From contig CAWCAC010000002.1 in the NCBI GenBank assembly GCA_963793415.1, forward strand, positions 1 through 64,000: a DNA stretch of 64,000 nt. The letters are read 5' to 3'. How positions within the stretch are numbered: the first letter of the stretch is position 1; each line of letters opens with the position of its first letter. A program made the position numbers and the translations under genes. This DNA comes from CAXMST01 sp963793415 (GTDB lineage Bacteria > Actinomycetota > Thermoleophilia > Solirubrobacterales > 70-9). Below are positions 42,289 through 51,789 of the stretch, piece by piece. The notes under the pieces were generated by a model that saw only the letters and a list, made by a program, of their open reading frames with translations, was not told where the DNA came from and ran no database searches.

Positions 42289-43152
42289 ATGTTGAAGATT
42301 CTACTTGGATTCGATGGCTCTGAGCCCGCGTCGACGGCGATCGATACCGCGACAGGCCTTTTCCCGAAGGCGCACGCGACCGTCGCGCACTTCTGGAGCT
42401 CGCCGATCGTCGACCCTGAGGTCCGCAGTCGGCTCACAGCCCGCGCCAAGGACCTGGACGACTTGATCGAACTCGCTGAGCAGGAGGGCGCCGAACGGGC
42501 CGATCGCTTGGCGGCGGAAGCTGTCGCACACGCGCGGGCCGCGGGCTGGGATGCCGAGGCGCTGGCGCGCCGGTTGCACGGCGGAGCCGGTTTCGAGCTG
42601 GCGCGAGCTGCAGAAGAGCGCGACGCCGATCTCATCGTCGTAGGAGCTCGTGGGCTCGGCGGAGTCAAGGCGGTCCTGGGAAGCACCTCGGATCTCCTGG
42701 TTCATGTCAGCACCGTGCCGGTCCTCGTAGTGCCGCAGCTACCGACGGACGAGGAGGGCGAGGGCGTGACGTCGGGCCCCGTCCTCGTGGGTTACGACGG
42801 GTCAGAAGGCTCGCGCAAGGCGTTGACTGCCGCCGCATCGATCTTCGAAGGGCGGGATTTCGTCGTTGCCACTGTCAGGGATGCTGACGCAGATGTAGTC
42901 CAGCGGGACGCACTCAGCCTGGAGGGCATCGACAACGCTGACGTGATCGTTCTCGAAAGGAGTGGCGGCGGTGCCCGCAGCGTCGCGACCGCCCTGAGAC
43001 GGTGCGCCGACGAGCGCGGTGCGAGCGCCATTGTCGTCGGGTCGCGCGGTCGCTCGGCTGCCCGGGAAATCATCCTGGGAAGCGCCGCGATGGGCGTCCT
43101 GCATGGGGCGGAGAAGCCCGTCCTCGTGGTGCCGAACCGACGTTTTGGGTAG
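42289..43152 (+). CDS. Universal stress protein, tandem UspA domains
   Basis: The protein has 287 residues. Two Usp domains: the first begins MLKILLGFDGSEPASTAID with the ATP-site pattern DLIVVGARGLGG; the second begins VLVGYDGSEGSRKAL with AIVVGSRGRSAAREIILGS. ATP-binding G-2x-G-9x-G(S/T) patterns are visible in both. It supports survival under stress, with the ligand most likely ATP. Confidence 0.9.
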   Translation: MLKILLGFDGSEPASTAIDTATGLFPKAHATVAHFWSSPIVDPEVRSRLTARAKDLDDLIELAEQEGAERADRLAAEAVAHARAAGWDAEALARRLHGGAGFELARAAEERDADLIVVGARGLGGVKAVLGSTSDLLVHVSTVPVLVVPQLPTDEEGEGVTSGPVLVGYDGSEGSRKALTAAASIFEGRDFVVATVRDADADVVQRDALSLEGIDNADVIVLERSGGGARSVATALRRCADERGASAIVVGSRGRSAAREIILGSAAMGVLHGAEKPVLVVPNRRFG

Positions 43153-43293
43153 TACTGCCGACCGTGCTCTTTGTCGCCGGCCGGCCGCGGTCGCCGCGCA
43201 GGCCGCGGAAACCTCCGATCTCGATCACTGACCGCCAGGGGCCATGAGCCCCTGCGCGGTTGGCGTCGTTCCGCGCTTCTAAGGCCCGACGTT

Positions 43294-43318
43294 GCCCTCC
43301 TCGAGGCTCGAGGAGGGC
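43294..43318. terminator. Perfect hairpin
   Basis: GCCCTCCTCGA and its inverse pair over 11 bp with the loop GGC, 140 bp after the stress-protein stop and 80 bp before the tRNA-like repeat. It may be the terminator of the stress gene or part of the attachment region. Confidence 0.4.
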
Positions 43319-43398
43319 GAAGTGGACCGGATTGCGCGTTCGCTCGGGCCCTGACCAAGACTCGGTCGAGTTCTTGGAAGGGAACGAGGAACACGCCG

Positions 43399-43442
43399 AG
43401 AGCCGCCGAGCGGATTCGAACCGCTGACCCCTTCATTACGAG
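43399..43442 (-). repeat. tRNA-Thr 3' half copy, candidate distal attachment site
   Basis: These 44 bases are identical to 52251-52294, which lie inside the intact tRNA-Thr gene. They cover tRNA positions from the anticodon loop (CTCGTAA) to the 3' end plus two bases. The copy has no 5' half, so it is not a functional tRNA. In tRNA-targeted islands such a copy marks the far end of the element. Confidence 0.8.
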
Positions 43443-43586
43443 CTGCGGGGTTGGAGGGGCCGACGACAGGCGAACCCGATCTCCCGACGTCCGGGTTACG
43501 AGATCGATGGAAGCGGGTCCGCTCACCCGGGTCGATAGGCTCGGAGCCGCCCAGCATCTCGGAGTCGTACCGCGGGGAGGTCACAG

Positions 43587-44099
43587 ATGAAGATCAAATC
43601 GGCGTCTGCTGCCGCGGTCGCTGCAGCCGTACTCCTGTCTGCGTGCGGCAGCGACAACGGGGGCAGCAGCGATGGCGATTCGCTGGCTGTTGGAGACTGC
43701 GCCGTCGTGGTCGATCCGACCTCGGCCACGCCCAACCTGCAGAAGGTCGGCTGTGGGGATAGCTCGGCCGATTACTCCATCACCGCAGTCGGGGCGACGG
43801 CCGAGGATCTCGGCGCCTGTGACTTCTCAATCCAGCTTGACCAGGCCTACTGCCTGGGGGAGGTCGGCTCCACGGTCGACCCCGTCGCTGAGGCAGAGAA
43901 CCAACTCGACTACTCGACGCTTGAGCCGGGCGATTGCACGGACGCAACCGTCGAGGATCCTGCCCCGACCCGGGTGATTCCCTGCGATGACCCCGACGCC
44001 GCGAGCGAGGTCCTCGGTAATGCCGAAGACCCGTTCGACTGCGAGGGCAACGTCGCGGCTCAACGCGACGGCATCGTCGTCTGTATGCAGTCGCGGTAG
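43587..44099 (+). CDS. Small lipoprotein, Cys-rich
   Basis: The protein has 170 residues. The signal peptide ends in the lipobox LLSAC (Cys20). The mature part has eight further Cys residues (VGDCAVVV, VGCGDSS, LGACDFS, AYCLGE, PGDCTDA, IPCDDP, FDCEGN and VVCMQ), consistent with a disulfide-bonded outer domain of LppU-like type. The function is unknown. It is the first gene inside the candidate island. Confidence 0.7.
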   Translation: MKIKSASAAAVAAAVLLSACGSDNGGSSDGDSLAVGDCAVVVDPTSATPNLQKVGCGDSSADYSITAVGATAEDLGACDFSIQLDQAYCLGEVGSTVDPVAEAENQLDYSTLEPGDCTDATVEDPAPTRVIPCDDPDAASEVLGNAEDPFDCEGNVAAQRDGIVVCMQSR

Positions 44100-44184
44100 C
44101 CGAGCTGCCCGCCCAACGTCGCGGCTGACCCGGCTACCCGTCCAGCGTCGACAGGACCGGGTCGACGGTTGATACTCCGGTGGT

Positions 44185-44865
44185 GTGAAAGACCAGGATG
44201 CCGAGCGCGAACCCGGCCGAAATCGCCTTCGCTGGCTGGTGGCCTCGGTCCTGCTCGTCTTTGCCATCGCATTGGCCTTCGTCCTCTTCCCACGCGACCA
44301 CTCCGAGCCGCAGCCACTCAGCGCCGGCGAGTACGTCTACACAACACGTGGCTTCGAGGAGGTAGACGCACTCGGCGGCGCCCGCCACACTTACCCAGCC
44401 GAAACCGGGATCCGGGTCGAGCAGGTCGACGGGGGGCGCTGCCGCCGGCTCGCCTGGAGACCACTGCGCGACCGGGTGACGACGTGGCTGCTGTGCGGAG
44501 AGCGGCTTGCCGAGATCCACGAGGTTCATGACTTCTTCGGCAATCGCGATGAGCGCACCTACCGCTGCGAGCCTGGCTCGAGCCTGCGACACGGATGGTC
44601 GTGTAGCTACGGCGGCGCGACCGAGATCGCCTCCGGCGGCGTCATTGGCCATGCACGGATTGCCGCCGCGCGCGTAGACCATGTCCGGCTCAAACGCCGG
44701 ATCAGCGGCAGCGTCGAGGGGCAGGGCACGCGCGAATTCTGGCTTCGCCGCGGCGACGGGTTCCCAGTCCGCATCGCAAGCACGACCGACGACTTATCTC
44801 CCAGTCCGATCGGCGACGTGCGTTACCGCGAGCACTATACGCTCGAACTCAAGACCGGCCGGTGA
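44185..44865 (+). CDS. Membrane-anchored hypothetical protein
   Basis: The protein has 226 residues from GTG 44185. One N-terminal helix (LVASVLLVFAIALAFVLFP, about residues 18-36) is followed by an outer domain with four Cys (GGRCRRL, LLCGER, YRCEPG, WSCSYG) that could pair. The family is not recognised. Confidence 0.6.
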   Translation: MKDQDAEREPGRNRLRWLVASVLLVFAIALAFVLFPRDHSEPQPLSAGEYVYTTRGFEEVDALGGARHTYPAETGIRVEQVDGGRCRRLAWRPLRDRVTTWLLCGERLAEIHEVHDFFGNRDERTYRCEPGSSLRHGWSCSYGGATEIASGGVIGHARIAAARVDHVRLKRRISGSVEGQGTREFWLRRGDGFPVRIASTTDDLSPSPIGDVRYREHYTLELKTGR

Positions 44866-45648
44866 TTGCTCGCTCCAGCCAACGTTCGATCCGCTCGTAT
44901 CTGCAGTTTCTGGGCTTTGGAGGCGGCTGCGTGCCCAGTCTGCGGGCCAGTCTCGGAGGGTTCTCGCAGAGCGGCGGTAAGCGGCCAGCCCCTCGCGTTT
45001 ATGGCCGCGCTCGGGCGCGCGACCGCTCGACAAGCAGTTCAAGGTCGGGGCTTGAAGCGATCCGTAGGCGACTCAGCCAGCCAGGGAGGCTGCCAGCGTG
45101 AACCTGCTGCCTGGTCTTCGTGCGTGAGCCCAGCGCCCGGGAGGGCTGACTCGCTGATAGGCCCTGGCCGGGCTCTCCACTGCCAATCAACCGACTGCCG
45201 GCTACAGGCCGTGCGTGATCTTCTTGGTCTCGTCGAAGAACTTGCCCGAGCCCTGAAACGAGAACCTCCACCTGTACCAGGTCAAGGTCAAAGTCGACGC
45301 TTCGAGAACACCCTTCGCCCACAGCGCTGCACCGGCCTGCTCAGCCTGAAGCGCCCTGGGAACAGTCCACCGGTGGAAAGACCCAGCTCGCCCCTTGCCG
45401 CTGCACGATGCTTACCCCACCGATGCCAATCGAGATTGAAGGCATCCGCCGCGCCCTCGGCGATCGTCGTCGCACCGCGCTCGAACATCATGCCGCAGAC
45501 GGAGGAGGGTGGGTGGTCGGCGTCAGTGGTTTGCCAATCCCGCGGGTCTGCGGGGAGTGCCTGAACCGCTTGAACCTGGGATTGCGCCACTGCGGATTCG
45601 TGCATTGGTCGAGCGGATCACAGCTAGACCGCCGAACTCAGCCCACGC
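44866..45648. other. 783-bp region without a recognised gene
   Basis: Open frames exist on both strands but none has a good start, a family motif or a consistent length. One short + strand stretch near 45268 reads HLYQVKVKVDASRTP, like a gene relic. It could be decayed coding DNA or a regulatory region within the candidate island. Confidence 0.4.
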
Positions 45649-46614
45649 TCAGCTTCCAGCCCCGCCGCCCGACCGGGCCGCGCAGTCCTTGCGGCAGGTC
45701 CACTGGTTGGCCCTGCCCGACCACTTCCAGACTTCGTGATGCTCGAGGTTGTCGGGGCTGTGGTTGCTCATCAGGTAGGCCTTGAGCAGCGCCGTCTTCT
45801 TCTTCCTCGGCTTCATCTTCACCTGGTCCCCACCGACGATCTGAAGCTTGCGGAAGCGCGTCGAATGCTTCGACTTCTGCCGGTAGATCGACAGGATCTC
45901 GCCGAAGGAGGGACTGACGAAGTCGCGGACCGCGATCTCGACGTGACCGTCGCGGTTGAGATCGGAGACCCAGGCGGAGACGAGACCGGCATCGGATGAG
46001 CCCGGGTTCTCGTAGACGAGCTTCCGCTGGACCTGCGCCCAACCGCCGGCCTTCTTGTTCCACACCTCGAACCAGCTGACGGGAGAGTCATAGGGTGGTT
46101 TGCCCTGGGACAGGTTGTAGACGAAGATCCGCTCCTTGGCGCGGTCCTTGTCGAGGTTGAGCTTGAAGGTCTCGACCCGGTCCGCCTCGGCCGGGGGGTG
46201 CGGTCCGGCAGCACGGGAGACGGGGATGCATCCGCCGCCGCCGACGGGCAGGTACTCGATCCTCTTGTCGCCCTTCTTCAGCTTGAACTTCGGATCGAGA
46301 TACTTGCCCGCCCAGCCCGGCCTGAGCTCGCCCTTGATGCACTTACGGATCGTCTTACGGGCCTTCTTGCAGCCGATCCGCTTGGCCCGGACCTCGGTCC
46401 CGCCGCCGCTGCCCTCGGGCTTGAACTGGACGACGACGTCATTGCACGGATGCCAGCCGGCGCTGGTGAGCGCATGTCCAGCCTTTCCGGGGGCAGCCGC
46501 GAGCGTCACCGCAGCGACCAGCGCGAGTAGAGCGGCAAGCGCGACTTGGATCGCGCCCCTGCGGATACCTGCGGTGGTCGAGAGCTTCACTGTGAATCCC
46601 AGGCGCTCAATCAA
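45649..46614 (-). CDS. Secreted hypothetical protein with FG-GAP-like end
   Basis: The protein has 321 residues. A long N-terminal signal segment (IQVALAALLALVAAVTLAAA) is followed by a basic Cys-containing region (KRIGCKKARKTIRKCIKG) and, from residue 160, a domain with VSAWVSDLNRDGHVEIAVRD (FG-GAP-like Ca-binding repeat) and a final NQWTCRKDC. Probably secreted or cell-surface. It overlaps the preceding gene on the strand by eight bases. No named family recognised. Confidence 0.62.
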   Translation of the reverse strand: MIERLGFTVKLSTTAGIRRGAIQVALAALLALVAAVTLAAAPGKAGHALTSAGWHPCNDVVVQFKPEGSGGGTEVRAKRIGCKKARKTIRKCIKGELRPGWAGKYLDPKFKLKKGDKRIEYLPVGGGGCIPVSRAAGPHPPAEADRVETFKLNLDKDRAKERIFVYNLSQGKPPYDSPVSWFEVWNKKAGGWAQVQRKLVYENPGSSDAGLVSAWVSDLNRDGHVEIAVRDFVSPSFGEILSIYRQKSKHSTRFRKLQIVGGDQVKMKPRKKKTALLKAYLMSNHSPDNLEHHEVWKWSGRANQWTCRKDCAARSGGGAGS

Positions 46615-47143
46615 GGACGAGGCCGACGCCGACCTGCTTGACCTTCGCCGGCTTGCCCTTCTTCTTCTTCAGCCTGAAGTCGGTGACGACCGTGAACGGC
46701 TTGAAGCTACCCAAGTAGCAGTGGTTGACCCCGAACTCGTTCTTGCACTTGACACCCTTGACGCCGTCCTTGACCTCGCGCTTGGTCGAGCCCACGCCGA
46801 CCCCGGTCGCGGTTCGCTCCTTCGGGTCCTTGGTCGAGATGCCCCAGACCTCTGATGAGTCCGCGGTCCCGCTGAAGGAGACCCAGGTCCGCCCGTACTT
46901 GAGCTCGATGAAGTCCGCGCCGGAGAATGGGTTGGTCCGGATCCGGCTGCGATCGGGCTCTCCGAGCTTGTCCAGCACGCGCATCTGGGTCATCCCCAGC
47001 TTCGCGCCGGCAATGCTCTTCTGAGGCACGATCTTCGCGCCGGCGACGGCGGCGCCGGCCACGAGCAGGCAGAGAGCGGCAGCCACCAGAACTGCAGGCA
47101 CGTGTCGCGAGCGCCGAGTGAGCACACCGCAACGGTGCATCAC
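46607..47143 (-). CDS. Secreted hypothetical protein
   Basis: The protein has 178 residues. The signal peptide (VAAALCLLVAGAAVAGA) is followed by IAGAKLGMTQMRVLDKLGEP, a pattern seen in SmpA/OmlA-like or PepSY-like small secreted domains, then KCKNEFGVNHCYLG with two Cys. The C-terminus is Lys-rich. It overlaps the downstream gene (45649-46614) by eight bases, so the two are co-transcribed. The function is unknown. Confidence 0.6.
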   Translation of the reverse strand: MMHRCGVLTRRSRHVPAVLVAAALCLLVAGAAVAGAKIVPQKSIAGAKLGMTQMRVLDKLGEPDRSRIRTNPFSGADFIELKYGRTWVSFSGTADSSEVWGISTKDPKERTATGVGVGSTKREVKDGVKGVKCKNEFGVNHCYLGSFKPFTVVTDFRLKKKKGKPAKVKQVGVGLVLD

Positions 47144-47239
47144 CTGCTCGGACTCGACATCGGGGGACAGTACGGGGCCGTTTTCGGGTTTGCGCTGAGG
47201 CAGGGAGGCCCCCTCCGGTGCAGGCGTAGACTGCTTGTG

Positions 47240-48847
47240 ATGCTAGGGGAGCACAACAGGGGGCCGGCAGGGAGCTGCTTGATCTTGGGTGCCGCCACGC
47301 TGGCGCTGGCGATCGCCTTGTTGGCCCTGCTACCGGGGACTGCCCGGGCCGCAACCTACCCAGAGGCGGTGCTGCTCATCTCCGGATTCGAGACCGAGGC
47401 ACCGTTCACGACGCCGGACGAGGCGTGCAATGGCAAGGAGGGACCCGACTGGGGTCTGGACGGCGGCATCGCCCAGGCGCTCAAGAGCCCGGCGGCTCCT
47501 CAGGCGGTGTTCACTGCGCCGGTTACGCGGACCGGCGTGAAGCTCCCTGACCCCTGTCCGAGAACGGGCACGCCCCTGCCGATGGCGAGCATGGTCGTCG
47601 ACTCGAACGGGGGAACCGAGGAGAACGGCGCCGCCCTGGCGGAGCTGATTGCCTTCCTCCACGACAGCTACGGAGTCAACGAACTGCACATCGTCGCCCA
47701 CTCCGACGGCGGCCTGTGGGCGCGGTCGGCGATCACTCAGAACGCGCTCTACCCGGGGGTCGCGATCCAGAGCTTGACGACCCTCGGCACGCCTCATACA
47801 GGATCGTTCATGGCCGACCTTGCGCTCGAGCTCGACGGCGGCAAGTGCGACTTCTCGGACCCCGGGGAGCAACGCACTTGCGACGCCCTGCTCCTTCTCG
47901 CCGATCTCGTGATGATCAAGCTTGGGCCGGAGGCGACCCGCGAGCTCGGCAACGACTTTCTAGCAACATGGAATCCGAAGCAGTCCATCGGCAATTGCCC
48001 GGTCAGCACGATCGCCGGCGACCATCTGGACCTCCCGATTCCAGCCCCCGACTACTACACCCCCTCCGACGGTCTAGTCGGGCTCGCCAGTGCCGAGGCC
48101 CAGCAGTCATTCGACATCGGCGGCCACTTGATTCCCGCGCCCGACATCCCCGACCTGCGCAGCGCCGGGGTCTACGACGTGGTCCACGGCGCCGCCGTCG
48201 CCCTGCTCAGCAAGAAGACGCTGCTCAACCAGACTGAGATCAGCGTCCAGGTTGCCGACCGGACCCTGCTCGAGGGCGCGGAGCCGTGCAACATTCCCGC
48301 TGCCACAGCGGCAGTCCGTGCCGGTGCCACCGGAGCCGACGCAGCCCAGCGTCTGCGAGCGCCGTTGTATCGGATGGTCGCCGCCGACAGCCGCGGGCGG
48401 CTGCCGATCCCGGGCCCCGAGGACTTCGCCGTCAGCACGCGCGGTGTGGTCATCACCTGCGACTTCAACCCCGTGAAGCCGATTCCAATCTTCGGCGAGC
48501 GCCGACTGCGTGTCCACCACACCGGTGGCTGTGAGCAGCGCCCGCGCGCACGCAGGCGCGACGGCGACGGGCCGGCGCATGCATTGCTGCTCCGCTCCCA
48601 CCCGCAGAGGCACGTGCTCGTTCGCGTCGCGGGCGATGTCGCCTGGATCCGCGTCCGCGGCCGGGCACCGAGGACGCTTCGAGCCGCGGCCCGCGTGGGA
48701 GGATCCTGGAAGACGCTGCAACTCGGTCGCCGAGGGCGCACGGTGCTGCCCGAGTCGATGGACGGCTCGCTTCAGCTCAGAGTTCGCGTCAAGGGACGCG
48801 CCCGAGGCGTGCCTGCCGACACGGCAAACGTGGTCCTCTCTCGCTGA
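47240..48847 (+). CDS. Secreted lipase-like alpha/beta hydrolase
   Basis: From ATG 47240 the protein has 535 residues, with a signal peptide ending LLPGTARA. The nucleophile Ser is in HIVAHSDGGLWARSA, a G-x-S-x-G-like elbow (AHSDGG), followed by LGTPHTGSFMADLA as in triacylglycerol lipases of the LipA/EstA type. A catalytic Asp/His pair is likely in AGDHLDLP and DIGGHLIP. The C-terminal 100 residues are Arg-rich and may bind the cell wall. An earlier start at 47102 would overlap the divergent gene, so I reject it. Confidence 0.72.
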   Translation: MLGEHNRGPAGSCLILGAATLALAIALLALLPGTARAATYPEAVLLISGFETEAPFTTPDEACNGKEGPDWGLDGGIAQALKSPAAPQAVFTAPVTRTGVKLPDPCPRTGTPLPMASMVVDSNGGTEENGAALAELIAFLHDSYGVNELHIVAHSDGGLWARSAITQNALYPGVAIQSLTTLGTPHTGSFMADLALELDGGKCDFSDPGEQRTCDALLLLADLVMIKLGPEATRELGNDFLATWNPKQSIGNCPVSTIAGDHLDLPIPAPDYYTPSDGLVGLASAEAQQSFDIGGHLIPAPDIPDLRSAGVYDVVHGAAVALLSKKTLLNQTEISVQVADRTLLEGAEPCNIPAATAAVRAGATGADAAQRLRAPLYRMVAADSRGRLPIPGPEDFAVSTRGVVITCDFNPVKPIPIFGERRLRVHHTGGCEQRPRARRRDGDGPAHALLLRSHPQRHVLVRVAGDVAWIRVRGRAPRTLRAAARVGGSWKTLQLGRRGRTVLPESMDGSLQLRVRVKGRARGVPADTANVVLSR

Positions 48848-48919
48848 GGTCGGGTCTCGAAGCCCTCTACGAAGGCGTCGGCTAAGTTGATCAGCTCAAG
48901 CGCGCTCACACCCTGGATA

Positions 48920-51610
48920 TCACGAGCGGGAGAGCCAATCCGCTCCGGTGCGCCAACGCAGCCACTTCTCGAGGCCGACCAGGGCCCAGACCGCGAGCCC
49001 GAGGGCGATGATCCGCAGCCACGCGCCGGCGTCGATCGGGGCGGAGTCGAACAGCGAGTTCATCGCAGGCAGGTAGGTGAATAGCCCCTGCAGCACGAGC
49101 GTCAAGGCGATGCCGAAGATCACCCAGCGATTGCTGAAGAACCCGATCCGGAAGCTCGAGCGCTCCAGTGAGCGACAGTTGAGCAGATAGAAGAGCTCAC
49201 CCACCACGAACAGGTTGACCGCCACCGTTCGCGACTGCTCCTCCGACATGCCCGCCGACTGTGCCCACTCGAAGAGCCCGAACGATCCGCCGAGCAGCAG
49301 CGTCGAGACGAGCAGGATCCGCATGATCAGCTCGCGGGTGAGCAGCGGTCGCGACGGCTCCCGCGGAGCCCTTTCCATGATCCCGGGCTCCGCCCGCTCG
49401 AAGGCGAGCATCAGGCCGAGGGCGCCGGCCGTGGTCATGTTGATCCAGAGGATCTGCACCGGAAGGACCGGCAGCGTCAGCGCGAACGTGATCGCGACCA
49501 GGATCAGCAGGCCCTCAGCCATGTTGGTCGGCAACGTCCAGACGATGAACTTGGTCAGATTGTCGAAGGTACGCCGGCCTTCCTCGACCGCGGCCTCGAT
49601 CGAGGCGAAGTTGTCGTCTGTGAGCACGATGTCTGCGGACTCCCTCGCCACCTCGGTCCCGCTGGCCCCCATCGCAACCCCGATGTCGGCCCGCTTCAAC
49701 GCCGGGGCGTCGTTGACGCCGTCACCGGTCATCGCCACGATCTCGCCGCGGCGCCGCAGTGCCTCGACCAGGCGCAACTTCTGCTCGGGGGCGACGCGCG
49801 CGAACACGGCGGTGCGGTCGATCAGCTCGTCGAGCTTGGCGTCCGAGCAACCCTCGATCTCCGCGCCGGTCATCGCCTCGGGATCGTCGCGGTCGTCGGG
49901 CTCGCCCGCCAAGCCGATCCGGCGGGCGATCGCGGTGGCGGTGGCGACGTGGTCCCCGGTGATCATCTTTACCTTGATTCCAGCCGTCCGGCAGCTCGCG
50001 ACCGCGGCGACCGCCTCCGCCCGTGGCGGATCGAGCATCCCCTGCAGGCCGAGAAACGTCAGCGATCCCTCCAGATCCGCCCGCTTGAGCGGGCCGGGGC
50101 CCGGCAGCTTGGCCCGGGCGAGCGCCAGCACGCGCAGGCCGCTCGCGCCAAGCCGGTCAGTCTCGGCCTCGACCGCGCCGCGATCGAGCCGACAGACCCC
50201 ACCGCCGGCGTCGAGGGCGTCTCCGCACATCGCCAGCACCCGCTCGACGGCGCCCTTCACATAGACCGTGAGGCCGCTGTCGTCGCCCTCGTGAATGGTC
50301 GCCATATATTTGCGCTCGGCCTCGAACGGGAACGATTCGACCCGCGGCTCGGCGGCGAGCAGCCGCTCCGGATCGAGCCCCCCTTTGCGCGCGGAGACCA
50401 GCAGCGCGGCCTCGGTCGGATCGCCGATCAGCTCCCAGCCTGCCTCACGCTCGATCAGCCTCGAGTCGTTGCACAGCACGCCCGCTTTGAGGCAGGGCAC
50501 CAGGGCCCGCTCATCGGCGGCCCCGTGTTCGGGCGTGATCGAGCCCGTCGCTTCGTAGCCGCTCCCCGCAACCGAATAGTGGATCCCCCCGGCGACGATC
50601 TCCTGCACGGTCATCCTGTTCTCGGTCAGCGTTCCGGTCTTGTCCGAGCAGATCACGGTCGTGCTGCCGAGCGCCTCGACGGCGGGCATCTGCCGGACGA
50701 CCGCGCTGCGCTTGGCCATCCGGCTGACGCCGATCGCAAGCGTTACCGTCAGCGCCGCCGGAAGCCCCTCAGGGATCGCGCCGACGGCGAGGGCCGCGGC
50801 CGCAAGCAGCAGATCTTCGGGCGACTCCCCCTGGGCGAGGCCAACCAGGTAAGCGGCCGCAGCGAGTACGAGGATCACCCACATCAGCAGCCCGCTGAAG
50901 CGCGCCATCTTCCTCGTCAGCGGGGTCACGATCTCGGGGCCGGAGCCGACGAGCCGATGGATCAGGCCGATCTGCGTCTCAGCGCCGGTTGCGACGACGA
51001 CGCCCGTCCCCTCTCCGCGCGTTACCAGGGTCGCCGCAAAGGCCATGTTCGAGCGGTCGGCGACGGCGGTTTCCGTGGCCAGCACGGCCTCGGTCTTCGC
51101 CACCGGCAGCGACTCGCCGGTGAGAGCCGACTCGTCCAGCTGCAACTCCCTCACCCCGAGCAGCCGCATGTCGGCGGCGACCGCGTCGCCCGCGGTGAGC
51201 TCGACGAGGTCGCCCGGCACGATCATCGGCGAAGCGACCCGGCGCCGCTCGCCTCCCCTGATCACCGTCGCCTCCGGCGAGACCATCACCGCCAGCGCCT
51301 CCAGAGCGCGCTCGGCCCGTCCCTCCTGGACGAAGCCCGTGGCGGCGTTGATCAAGACGACGGCGAGGATCACTGAGGCGTCGACGGTCTGGCCGATCGA
51401 GGCGGTGACGGCCGACGCCGCGAGCAAGATGTAGATCAGCGGATGATTGAACTGTCGGACGAAGCGGCGCAACGGGCCCGCAGGCGCGGCGCGCGGCAGC
51501 GAGTTCGGTCCGACTCGACCGAGGCGGCGTGCAGCTTCAGCCTCGCTCAGCCCGGCCTCGCGATCGGTCTCGAGGATCAGAACGGCCTCGTGCGCCGGCA
51601 GGTCATGCAT
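48920..51610 (-). CDS. Cation-transporting P-type ATPase (type IIA-like)
   Basis: The protein has 896 residues from the ATG whose complement is 51608-51610 (MHDLPAHEAVLILETDREAG). All P-type landmarks are present: ALTGES in the actuator, PEGLPAALTV in helix 4, the phosphorylated Asp in DKTGTLTENRM, KGAVERVLAMC and MTGDGVNDAPALK. Helix 5 has TNMAEG and helix 6 reads NMTTAG where Ca pumps have NxxTD, so the helix 6 Asp ligand of SERCA is missing. Ion choice is therefore unclear (Ca2+, Na+ or K+-type). The open frame continues upstream to 52288 but that part is spurious. Confidence 0.9.
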   Translation of the reverse strand: MHDLPAHEAVLILETDREAGLSEAEAARRLGRVGPNSLPRAAPAGPLRRFVRQFNHPLIYILLAASAVTASIGQTVDASVILAVVLINAATGFVQEGRAERALEALAVMVSPEATVIRGGERRRVASPMIVPGDLVELTAGDAVAADMRLLGVRELQLDESALTGESLPVAKTEAVLATETAVADRSNMAFAATLVTRGEGTGVVVATGAETQIGLIHRLVGSGPEIVTPLTRKMARFSGLLMWVILVLAAAAYLVGLAQGESPEDLLLAAAALAVGAIPEGLPAALTVTLAIGVSRMAKRSAVVRQMPAVEALGSTTVICSDKTGTLTENRMTVQEIVAGGIHYSVAGSGYEATGSITPEHGAADERALVPCLKAGVLCNDSRLIEREAGWELIGDPTEAALLVSARKGGLDPERLLAAEPRVESFPFEAERKYMATIHEGDDSGLTVYVKGAVERVLAMCGDALDAGGGVCRLDRGAVEAETDRLGASGLRVLALARAKLPGPGPLKRADLEGSLTFLGLQGMLDPPRAEAVAAVASCRTAGIKVKMITGDHVATATAIARRIGLAGEPDDRDDPEAMTGAEIEGCSDAKLDELIDRTAVFARVAPEQKLRLVEALRRRGEIVAMTGDGVNDAPALKRADIGVAMGASGTEVARESADIVLTDDNFASIEAAVEEGRRTFDNLTKFIVWTLPTNMAEGLLILVAITFALTLPVLPVQILWINMTTAGALGLMLAFERAEPGIMERAPREPSRPLLTRELIMRILLVSTLLLGGSFGLFEWAQSAGMSEEQSRTVAVNLFVVGELFYLLNCRSLERSSFRIGFFSNRWVIFGIALTLVLQGLFTYLPAMNSLFDSAPIDAGAWLRIIALGLAVWALVGLEKWLRWRTGADWLSRS

Positions 51611-51789
51611 CGCTGGTCCCTCTCGGGGGCCGAGGCCGGCAACACGACTTTCCATCCGGCGTATCCTGCCAACCCGACTGGCTGGCTCGAGGCGCAGGAG
51701 CCGCGGCCAATGAGCTAGGCCGGCTTCGGGGTAGCATCGACCGGTGGGCTTTCTGGACAAGATCGCCGAGTACGAGCTGCTCACGGCGA

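Noticed and set aside
43399..43442. A second tRNA-Thr gene
   Set aside because: Only the 3' half from the anticodon loop is present; the 5' acceptor and D-arm are missing.
42792..43526. 244-residue - strand open frame
   Set aside because: Antisense to the universal stress protein and running through the tRNA fragment; no motif.
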